From Pomacea canaliculata (Eukaryota; Mollusca; Gastropoda; Architaenioglossa; Ampullariidae), in contig NC_037590.1 in assembly GCF_003073045.1 (NCBI RefSeq), positions 21,416,449 to 21,480,448 of the forward strand: 64,000 nucleotides of DNA, read 5' to 3'. Positions 34,201 to 46,200 of this stretch are shown piece after piece. Within the stretch, counting starts at the first letter, position 1, and each line of letters begins with the position of its first letter. The notes under the pieces were generated by a model that searched no databases, was not told the DNA's origin, and was given only the letters and a program-made list of their open reading frames with translations. The position numbers and the translations under genes were made by a program.

Positions 34201-37200
34201 GAAGGGAAGCATTGCTAAATGTATCAACAAGGCGAAAACATCATATGTGACCCTCCACGACAAAATGAGTCTTAAGTCGGAGATTTGCCAATTTGCATAG
34301 TTTTAAAAAACACAGGCTCTGAACTTCCTTTTGATACAAAAGTTGTTCTTTTAGTCCTAACATTAAGTTATAAACGTTTGAAGTGGGAAAGTACGATGGC
34401 GGCCATTTTGAGAAAAGTGGGTTCAAAGATTAGCGTTGAGATGGCTGACCAGGTTTGCAGACAAATCTTTTGATCAGTTTATATTTGAATCGTTCTTTAA
34501 AGAAGTTGAACATACAGACTTTGGGATTTCTGGCAAGATATAACACAATGGGTTATGACAGGGAAACAGTATCAAAACAGCGTTTGAATTTTGTCTGAAA
34601 TCAGTACGAGTTGCAGTAGGGCACCTCGATTAAAACTTATTTTAAGTCCATTTCTAACTTTTATTTTAACATAGCAGTATATTTTTCTGATAGATTAATA
34701 ACCAAGGAATCCATCTTTAACAAAAAGTCAAACTGCACAAAATTGACCCCTATCACCTTTCGGGACCTCTAGCACAAAACTGTTCCGCACAACTTTAGAC
34801 TCATTTTATCGTGGAGGGTCACATATCATTAGGCCCATTATTATCATTAGATAATTAATTGCACCTCCTCCAAGACACTTTTCGATATCTACAGTTGAAT
34901 GACTGGAATTAGCAAGGCAGTGCCGCTGCCTACTGCCTATCCTACTTCACCGCTGTCACAAGTGTTCTGTGATTATTTTGCGAACAAGATATTGGACATT
35001 CGATCATTTTTGGACTCAATATCAGTGCCTGACAGATCTCTTGTGACATTCTCTTGGGATACTTTCTGACCAAATATCGACCAACATATGCTGATGCCAA
35101 CATAAAGGCGATTATTCTGAAAGCCAAGCCAACAACTTGCCAGTTAGATCCAATACCCACAAACCTTCTTCTTCAGTGCTTAGATATTTACTTCCTGCGA
35201 CATCACAAACATTTTAAATGTCAGCTTGTCATTAGATGCTTTCCCATCTTTGTTTAAAAATGCCCTGGTGAAGCCACTTCTTAAGACATCCACACTTGAT
35301 TTCAACATGTTGAACAATTATCGCCCAGTTTCTCTGAAAAGAGAAAGTTGCATAGAGAAAGTAGTTTTAACACCGCTCTGGGCCTACTTACAAGAGCACC
35401 AGCTTGTCCCCCAAGCTCAGTCAGTATATAGACCTTTTCACAGTACCGAAACTAATTAAAGTGACCTCCGACATATTATCTGCCCTTGATGGTGGTGATG
35501 TTTCTGCCTTAACTCTACTGGACCTCTACTGCATTTATCACCATCAACCACTCTCTGCTCCTTCATAGACTATAATATTATGTTCATTTGTATGGCACCT
35601 TTTCCCACAATTTATGAGGCGGGCTCAGATCGCTTTACTAAAGATAAAAACACAAACATAAGAATAAGAAGACTGCACACTCTTTACGGGATTTCTGGAC
35701 CTGCACTAGTGTGGCTCAACTCCTATCTCACTGGTAGGAGACAGATTGTGTTTGTTGATGGTCAAACATCTCACCCTGCTCCACTTTCTTGTGGTGTCCC
35801 TTAAGGCTCAGTACTCAGCCAAGTTCTGTTCATTCTGTATATGAAACCACTCATCTTGCATCCAGGGTCACAAGATTTCTCATCAATCATATGCTGATGA
35901 CACACAACTGTACTGTAGCACTCCACCTCTGAGTCTCACTCTTCTAATAGCACCATAGAAGTCTGTATTAACGACATCAAAGACCAGATGGTAACAAACA
36001 GACTTAAACTTAATGAAGTCAAAGACTGGATGGTGTCAAACAAACTGGAACTCAATGATGATAAAAAGGAAGCCTTCCTTTGTTCGAGAAGAAGAAATCT
36101 CATTCATTTGTCTATCAAATCACATCAAAGTGGGCAAAACAAACATCATCTTTGCATCATTCATCAGAAATCTGGGGTTCATTGTCACTTCAGACATGAT
36201 TCTTGCTAAAGAAGTGACAACTAACTGTCTGCCTATTACGAGTTATGCAAGATCAGCGCTATCCATCACATTCTGTCTAAGCGAGCTACCAACACTCTTG
36301 TCTGTGCATTTGTTCTATTCAGGCTTAATTACTGTAACTCCTTGCTTGCTGGCTGTCCTGCAGACCTTCACAAACCTCAGAAAGTACAGAACTTTGCTGC
36401 ACATCTAGTGCTTAGAGCTCGGAAACGGGACCACGCCACTATTGAATTCTTTAAACATGCACTGAAAACACACCTCTTTCACAAACATTACTCCTAACAC
36501 CTTTTCCCACCATGCTAGTCCTTTTTCACACAATTCCCTGCTCGTCTTTATCATGATAACTTTGCATTTATTATTATTATTAAACGTAAGCACTTGGATG
36601 TTAACATCTTGTCTGTTGTATATTAAAAGTATATTAAAGTTCTTTGGAAGTAAACGCTATCTTCTGTCTGTATACATTGCTTTCTATGTACTTGTAACAT
36701 GACTAATTTTACTTGTTTGAAGGAGGCTCAGAAAGGGTTGGTGTTTGATCATACCATTGTTGCTGTTCCTACCATTGTTCTTCATGGGAAGTAAGTGCAG
36801 TTAATGCAGTTCATTTTGTTTTAGGGTTTGGTCAGCTGCATCTTATTTTGCTAATGTCAGCCATTTTTTGTAGATCATAAAATCATGCATTCTAGATTTA
36901 TGTGTATGGACAGCACAGAGTGAAACCCTCTGATCTCTTGTATACTGTTTTGCACTGCTAATTTGTTGACATGACAGCACTACCAGCAGTCTGTGCATGC
37001 CAGACACAGACAGCCTTATGTCTAGTTGTCTTTATTACCATTTTGACATTCATTAATCCTTCCTATACAGTCTGAACCCACAGGTTGAAACGTCTGCATT
37101 GCTATAACTCAGCTGCATCGATACATCCTCATTGAATGAGTTAACACTTGCACTGTTCATCTTCAGTTGTGTGTGCTACTTGTCTTCTGAGATTAGTGTC

Positions 37201-40200
37201 TTTCAAATAGCTCAACACACAACTGTAGATTCCACCTTGCTAGGACTTCTTGTTATTTTGATCCAATGTGGGTGTGGCATGCTCTTTTTTGCCTTGTATT
37301 TCTGTCTGCTGCTATGTCTGTCTATAATGGTTTGCTGCTATATTTAGTCTGAACGTGTGCTATGAGCCTTTCTGTATTGTATAGTATTCTGTATTAAGTT
37401 TTCTCTACAATGGAGAAATGCCCTGTATAAACATGCCTCATCATTGCTGTTTTCTGATTTATTGTCACTACAATAGCAGGTATTTGCTTTTATTGTAGCT
37501 GCAGCTGCACTCTGAAATATATAACTTCAGCTTTCGGATTGCAAGTTTGGTTTATCTGGGAAATGCACTTTTAAGGTTCCTAATATTACCCAACACAGGT
37601 AAAATTTGTCATAAGTTATTGTGGTTGATTCAAGAGATAAAGGAGTTTTATTCTTTTGTATCTTCCAGCTCAATATAGTTCACACCTGATGTCCTCAAAA
37701 CCATCTTTTATGTCAACTTTCCTTGGAGAATCCGAAACTCAACCTTTCTCTAAGGTGACATTGGTTGTGAAAGAAGAGAGAGAACTAGTTATTCTATTTA
37801 AAAGTGTATTAAAGTTATTAAATGATGCAAGCAGAGATAAAAAATGCAAAGACTAGTCTGTTGATGGTTTCATAGTTTAAGATTCATCTTGACCCTCCAC
37901 AATATTATCGTAGCTGGTGCACATTTGAACTTGTAGTAGTATCTTTAGGAACCAGTTCTTCTGAGCCTAGGCCTTTAGTTTGGTGGCCTGTTAAATGTCC
38001 CCTCTTTTCATTTTTTTCATTGTAGTGAGCAATGTTAGAAGAATTTCGTGCTTCATATTTATAAAAATAATCTGTCCTGAAGATTCTTCAAGCTACTGGT
38101 GTTTGGTGCAGATTTAATGTTAGTAGGAAGTGCATTCCATAATGCAACTCTAAGAGAGAAAAATTTTCTTTTATGGCAATGGTTAGAAAAAAAATCTTAC
38201 ACTCAGAATTTCTGGTATGACATCAGTCGTGCACTGAAGAATTTGTGATAATTATCAATATCATTATTGCCATTAATAATTTTATGTCTGAATTAAATCA
38301 CCCCATAGTTCTACTGTTAAGCAAGTGAAGCTTTAAATATTTAATTTTTTTTATATAAGTCTTATCTTTACGTTTAATAATAATCCCGTTGGTCTGCTTT
38401 GGACCCTTTCTAATAATACTTATTGTCTTTTCAAAAATGGGCACCAAATTCTATTTGCATACTCCAGAATCAGATGAACAAAAGCCTTATATAACTTTAG
38501 AATTATACTTTTGTCCAAATATTTAAGGTAAGCATATAACCTGCAAGACAGTATCTTCCTGTGTTTTTCAATTCATGATAAAACCACTAAATATATTCCT
38601 TCAACATTTTACTGAAGAGGCATAAACCATCCCTCTTTATGGAAATTTAAAGTAGGTGTCATGCTTGCGAACACCTCACACAGGCCATATGTCAGATTCA
38701 CAGTCCTATAGTTAACTTAGTCTGTTTTTGAACCTTTCTTTTAAATAATGCTAGCACTTTTATAGTCTTTAACTGTGCAGGCAGAATACCCGTTTCTAGG
38801 GATTAAAAATCAAATTGAAACATATAGCTATTTACTTAATTCTTTTATCAGTTGCAGTGGTATCAGGTCAGGACCAGGAGTCTCATTTACAGTTAAATCT
38901 TTCAGTATATCTTTGAATATTTTATCTCCAAAGGAGTTACTCAGATTTTGATTCTCAGAACATTTTTCTATTAAGGCATGGTACATTATTAATATCCTCC
39001 CTCGTGTATGTAGAACTCATTTTAATATTTCAGCCTTTCTTAAATTTACATACATTAATCTTTTATAATTATCTTTAATTGTGCACATTTCAGTTCCTTA
39101 TCCATTGTTACGTGTTTATCACTATTCATCTGTTCTTAAACAATCTGTACAATCTTAGCATGTCAAAAAATAATGACATAGACTCACTAATGCAAATATA
39201 TCTGTAATTATTCATTCATGCAAGCTATTTCAAATATCTAAAACCAGACTGAGAAAGGGTGTATCTAAATTTAATATGCATCATGTGAACCATATGGTCC
39301 AAGTATTTATAACTGGTAAATAAATGTATTTTGTCACTAAAATGTTCTCAGACTTTGTACATGTTGGATTTCAAAAATGAATTTGATTAATTTCATCTAC
39401 ATTTTCAATTTCTTTGAAATTATTAATGTATTTTGCATGGTATTATGCTATAATCAAGTATACAGGTGAATGAATTTGATGAAATGGTTTGACTTTCTGT
39501 GAAAAGCTCCTTTTTTAATTGTGGGCATCTCTGTGTGCCAGTTTTTATAATCTTAGAATTATTTCTGTAAGTGTAATGTTTGAAATTGAAGCAGCTGATG
39601 TCCAATTGGTATAATTGTACATATAATTGTGCTTCTGTAAACACCATACAGGCAAGCTACATCCGTGACCCGCTGACCCTGCATGACGAAGTACACAAAA
39701 TTGTACTACAGCTACTATCACAAAATCGGCAATGGCTTACACGTGAAGAAGTGGAGAGCTTAGTGCATAGTAAGCTGAGACCTGAAATGGAATCTGTCCG
39801 TATCAGCCTACTCAATATAGTAAATGAAGTTAACATGGAGCAGGTAAGATTTGTATTCCATTATGATTAGTGATGTTTGACATTTGACATATATATATAA
39901 AGAGAGGTCTGCAAGCTGGATGGCTACAGACATGTCAAAAGTTTTCTTTGTTTGCAGGATAATTTAAAAGTGGAACAACAGGACAACAAAGCACGCCTTT
40001 TAGCCATAGAACAGCAACTGGCAGTTCTTCTTGGAAAAACAAAGGTAGACTGATAAACTTTTTTATAGTTTTTGTCTGATCTTAAGGTCAATCAATATGC
40101 TCTGTGTGCAGACATAGGGACTATTTCATTACAGCATGAACTGTTTCTAATGTCTTAAATTCTAAATACAGAGCTGTGTCAAGGAAGTTTCATTTAAAAT

Positions 40201-43200
40201 AAAACAGTTAAAAGGTCATGAGTACGTTACATGAGTAAACTTTAAGGGGACAGGGAGAGAGGGGAGCATAGTATGTTTTGACAAAAATTATGATTTTTAG
40301 ATTTTCATAAATTTTGAATGAGAAATGCCTTTTCTGAGCTTTATTTAACTTTGTTTAGCTCAAAACATTGCCAGAAAAGATCTTGAAAAGTAGTACATCA
40401 GTATTATTGCTTAGCTACCTACTTCTGCAGATTTTCTTATTTAGTTTTTTAACATTTTAGTGAGACTTGGGTTTTCTTTTTTTTTTTACTGTGTCATCAG
40501 CAGATCTGAATAATAAGGTATATATTCTAGTATTAGAAAGTGCTGAATTTCTTTTTTTAAATGTAAATTTGACTGAAGTGGGTAATTGTAGTTTAAATTG
40601 CCTTGATTTTTTTCGGAAACTACCCCCTTTTCTACAAAGGAAGATTACTCCTCTTTCTCAGTTTTGTTTGTTTTACCTTTTGCCATTTTCCAACTTATAA
40701 CTCCCTAACCAACAAAAAGAGAGCTAAGAACATTTTCAGGCTGTTGAGGCAGTTATTTAAAGTTAGGCTGGAAATATACCTAGAATAATAAGACACGGAT
40801 AAGATGTTTCAATAGTAAGTGGAAAATTTAATTTAAAAAAAGTTTTCAAAGAAATGTTATAGCACAGTGTAGAAACAGAATTATTGTTTACTGTAACAAT
40901 TAACAGGAATTATATTTGTACTATGAAGTCTGATTATGACGTTCTTAAATTTATTAAAATGTATTGTTTGGCAACCAATGGTTACATTCACAAAACTTTA
41001 TTTCACTATTCTGTAAACTGTGCCACACTCCAATTGTTCTTGTCCTATCTAAATTGTTACTCTCTTCTTGCTGGCTGTCCACAATACATAATTCACAAGT
41101 GGCATAAAGCCCAGGGCTAGACTGCTCATCTCATTCTCCAGACTTGAAATTCTGAACATGCCACACCAAAGCACACCACACCACACCACTTCTTCATACT
41201 TTTCATTCAATCTACAGCAGACACAGCTCTCAACTCTCTGCTGTGGATTCTCTACTGTGTTGTTTCTTTATTGTTGGTCAGGGTGCAGCCTACTTTGTTA
41301 TGCTGTACTATAAAAACTCTGAACATACATGCCAGTATACACGAAATAGAACAGTCAAAAAACACTACTAAAAAGTCACCTAGTAATGCTGTCTTACCTC
41401 TGAAGTAGAACACTACTGTAATTTATTTACAGCTGCTTAATAATTTTATCCTTAGCTGCAGTCATGAATTATTCAATTATTCCTTTGATTTTTTATTCCA
41501 ATCAGAGTCTGGAAAATGATTGGACAAAAGCAAGATCTAGCTTTGAAAAGTGAGTGTTACCGTGAACTGTCTGTTCAAATAAGTATTTGGGGGTGGAGAG
41601 AAGTGATTTAGCATTTGCATTATTATTTGTAATTGAGTCAAAGCAGTGTTTAAAAAGTTCACCATGAGATAGTCAGAAGCATTTTGGTCATCTCTTCTGA
41701 GTATCCTAGGCCATGTGCATTTTTTCAGTCGAATATATTTTTCAAAATGGTATTTTGGTATTTTCAAAATGGTATTTAAACATAAATAATTACTGACCAG
41801 AAAGACATGATTTACACCAAGCTAGAAAATATTTCTTCACATATAAAAATTTTGGGTAAGATGGGCTTATTTTGTTTTCTTTTGTGAATTATAAAAGAGG
41901 ACAAAGTCAGACAATTCCAAAAACATGCAGAAAGTGTCTCTACAATCTATACATAGGTTTTAAGGAATCGAGTTTATTTATCTGGATTGTCTTGTTTTAT
42001 CATAAAATATAGGAATTTTGCCACTGAACGAGAGAAACAGAAAAAGGTGCTTGTTGGAATGCAGACTTCACTTGAAGATGTGCAGACGCAGACAGAAGAA
42101 CTTCAAAAGAAATATGTAGGGATTCTTAATCATCAACACAAATGTTGCATTAATGACTCCATGTTTACTAATTCTATCCGTGCTGAAGTCAACAGTATGA
42201 TCACAGAGGTAAGTAAATGTGTCAATGTTTTGCTTTAAGTGTCATTAACTTTGTAAGAACTAATATGCAGTCTGCACGTTATGTTAAGCCCTTGCAAACT
42301 TGTAAATATTAGAAAGAAAATAAAAGTATCTCTCTATATCTGCCACCTACCCACTATTAGGATTAGCTTTAAAACTTGACCATGCAGCGTGCAACACAGG
42401 TAGATCAGACAAAAGCTTTGTTGCTTTTTGGTTTTTTTTTTTAGCTAATATTATGAGTTGGTAATCACATATGATGATAGAAGTTTACTTTATGTAACAT
42501 ATATGCAATAGGTTTGACATTTGTTTAAAAGTCATACGTTATTTAATGAATATACAGGCGGTCCTCGACTTACGACGTTCCGTTCCTACGTCGTGTCGTA
42601 AATCGATTTCGCTGTAAGTTGGAAGTCATACATGCTGTATGTAAATCCTATTCTAACAGTAAATATCAAAAAACACATATAAAATACATTTAATAATGAA
42701 ATGTAATAGGAATAATAAACAATAATAAAAATAAACACAAAGTTCGCGTTACCACGTTTAAGACGCAAAACCACTGAAGTGGAAACAAGGCTTTATACAA
42801 TCAATGGGAGATGTATCGTAACCACGAAACATCATAACTCGGGACTGACATAACCCGAGGACCGCCTGTATTCACTTGTTGTCAGACCGAAAGTTGTTTT
42901 TTTTTTAAAATGCGTTGTCTGCTATAAGTTTCACTATATGGTTTGTATTATTCCAGCCATGATATGTTATTTGAAGCATAGATGGTTAATATTTTTCAAT
43001 CTACTACAATCCAGAAATGTGGCTGTTCTTATATGATCTATAGAACTGTGAAAAATAAGTCTATTAATATTTGTTTTGAGTTTATGATTTTGCACACGTG
43101 ATCATTTTTTTGGACGAAGGGCTTACCTTAAAGTTAAAAGACTTGTATGCTGCTTTTAAAAATTATGTGAACTAAAATTTCTTATAACTCTATAACTAAC

Positions 43201-46200
43201 TATAATTTAAAATTTTTTTATTCATTAATGGGATTTAGAATTCATACCTGAATTAGAATTTAGAATTTATATTTATTATTTAGAATTTAGAATTCATATT
43301 TATTGAGTAAATAAGTTAATGCATGCATGAATATTGTTTTGAATTTCGTGTTTTCTCTTCGTGTAAATTTTGAGTAAATATTTTATGATAGATTTACAAA
43401 TAGTTTACTGAACAATCCTGCTGAATTCTGTAGCTGTAGCTATTGAAAATTAAGAGATACATGTGTCTCTAACAACAGTATGTTAATTCTATGTTTTTCC
43501 ACCTAACAAATTAGAGAATTATCAAACTTTGGGGCTATTGATAGGAACAATTTGGACACTAGCATACCTGTAAAAAATGGAATACAAAGTATTTGCTACT
43601 GTCTGTAGATTTTATTATTTTGTAATAGTGCATTACTCTTTATTTTTAAAGCCCTCCAATATGCTTTTGAAGTGAAATCACATAGGCAAAATATTTTCAT
43701 TTTGGCTTATTTTGGATCATGTGTTCAAGGTTAACTAATAATCCTGAGCTGTTGATTTTGTTTGTCTGAACTAAGAGCAACCTATAGTGCAAAATGTTAT
43801 TGCTACCTTCACTTTCAATAAAATATAGCAAGCTTGCAAAGTTGGGAAACAAGTATCAAAAAATGTGATGAAAACACAACTTCACACCTTTGTTGATTTT
43901 TTTTTTACCAGATGCATTAATAACAAGTAGAAGAAAAAGCAGTTTCATAGCACATTTCGCCATTTTAAAGTAGCCTAAATGAGCAGTTCAGAAATAATGT
44001 GAAGTAAAACATAACAAATATAGAGTCAAAATAAACATTGTGCACAAACACAGACCAAAACATCTTCAACAAATATACAGGTACAACAACACAGCATAAA
44101 AAGGAATAATGTCTTGCAATCGAGTGAGGTGGGGAGAGGATTAGTCATGAAAAGTTTGTTGAGTGTATCATTTTAAATGAACTTCGAGGGGCAACACAGT
44201 TGAGAGTAGAGCACAGTCCTAGCACCAAGGAAGGTAAGCATAAGTCTTTAAATATTCATAGAGCCTGATGTAGGATGGGACAAAACACTCTAATCATCAG
44301 GCCAATCAACATGGTTGACACCCATAGATCTGAAATCTAATATGCAGAAAAAGTTAAACTTGCAGTGGAAAATCTTAAAAAGTGAAAACTGCAAACAATG
44401 ATGACAGTCCAGAAACAGAGGTAAAACATACAACAAAAAGTACAGACCAATAGAAGACACTCACAATCAACCAATTAATGGACAAGACCTAGGTCCCTCA
44501 AACGAAGCATTCTGTAAATATAGAATGCATTGTACAGTAAGAGAACTCTATGTACTTCTATATAATTATAGAATAAATGTATAAATATATATAAAATATA
44601 TTTTATAATTATAGAACACATTCTTTTGTTAGATAATTGTATAATAAAATGGATAGCTGCAGAAAGAAAATTGTAAACATTCCTCTTCAGGCACCCTTAA
44701 GCAACGAGCCAAATGCTAACCAGCAAGATGTGTAAAGAGAAGACATAAATATAAAATGTATGTTTGTTGGGGGAGGGGTGAAAGTGAAAGAAACAACAAA
44801 AAGAGAGATTTAATAGAAACAGAAGGATTAATGCTGTCCTTCCTGTTTTCGATCCACTAACCCAGTGATGCCCAACCTTTTTCGGCCTGCGGGCCATATC
44901 CATTTCGGACAGCCGTGTCGTGGGCCATATCCATTTCGGACAGCCGTGTCGCGGGCCATTTCACCGCAAAAATACAAAAAAGAAAAAAAAAATAGAGCAG
45001 ATACCATTTTTTATTAGAAACAAGTTGTACTTACCATTAATTATGTAGTAATTAGTGGGATATTTGAAGTTGTTTTCCTGAAACCAACTTCTGAATGTCC
45101 GGCCTCATCGTAGAGACACCAAGTCGGAGCACTGAATCGAAATGTTCGTCCATCGAAAAAAAGATTGGGAAACGCCCTTACGTGGGGATAAATACTTCTT
45201 CCCTTTTTTCGTTTTTTTTTTTCGTTTTTTTTTTTTTTTAATTACTAACATGGCGATTTCCTGCACTGTGGGCAGAAGTTTCGCGGGCCAGATATGGCCC
45301 GCGGGCCGTAGGTTGGGCATCCCTGCACTAACCCTAACTACTACTGTCCTTCGCTCGCTTGCAGTTGTTGGTGCTACTGTGCTTACAACCTAGACTTAGA
45401 CTTCATCTAGCTCAGACTTCAGACAGTAGTCCACAACCTTGATGTAGGTGGTTAAACAGTGTGGGTCCCTGCTCATCTGAAATAAATCATTTTGTGTTGC
45501 GACAGCAATTTGCATACATCTTCTTTTGGACATTATAAATGTGTTTGGCTCAAATACTTTGCCATATTGTAGCGTGGTACTCCCCAGGTTCAAAGGGATG
45601 ATCTCCATCAGATGGGAAAGAATGATAATTATAAGTGAATTTCCTTAATGCATTGTACATGAAAGACTACAGACAAACTGGAAATAAACAGATGATACCA
45701 CAGCATACATGAACAAAGTAATGAAATATGTATATTTCCAAAATCTCAGTTCTCAAACTGCATGCTCTGGAATATTTCCATGCTCTGAAAGAGTTTTTAA
45801 AAATACTGACATCAGGAGTATACATGGATTTGCTTAAATTATCAAGATAACAATAAATGGGAGAGATGGAACTAATAAGGTACATAAATAAAGACTCTTT
45901 AGATCACACAACTCTTTTTGTGATGGTAATTGTAGGTTGTATTTTGTGGTGGTAATGGTAGTAGGTTATCCTTTGTGAAATATGCGTCTATTCACTCAGA
46001 TTTGAGGAAATGGCATACTGAGTGCAGATATTATTTGGTTCTGAGCTCGCTCTAGTGATATGAGAAAAGTTTAGGATTCTTGCACACCTTTAAACTTGAA
46101 GCATTTTTTGTGATTTTTGTGTTTTCAGATGCTTGGAAAGAAGGAAGGTGATGGTTCATTTTCTGGATGGCTTAACCAGCGTTATGTGAACCGTAAAGAG

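Larger units (their letters stand above)
33420..36590 (+). mobile_element. Degenerate CR1/L2-like LINE, same strand as SUN
   Basis: Occupies SUN intron 8. In order it shows endonuclease pieces (SLAKYLSFTADLSFP, YRSPSSAKNKL, HPDTVKMSEL, LDWVMHRLDDQLVQSVDVSQ, SSDHYC), a linker with CINKAKTSY, then reverse transcriptase pieces. The latter are LPTAYPTSPLSQ, QLDPIPTNLLLQ, FKNALVKPLLKTST, NNYRPVSL, YGISGPALVWLNSYLTGRRQ, SCGVP with GSVLSQ, and DWMVSNKLELNDDKKE. It ends with a PADLHK/ARKRDHAT zone and ALKTHLFHKHYS, then an ATTATTATTATT tail. Many frameshifts and stops, plus two later insertions, show it is inactive. Clade placement is by eye. Confidence 0.88.

Noticed and set aside
45142-45320. Lysine- or phenylalanine-rich frames on both strands
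   Set aside because: Caused by A/T homopolymers inside the hAT element.
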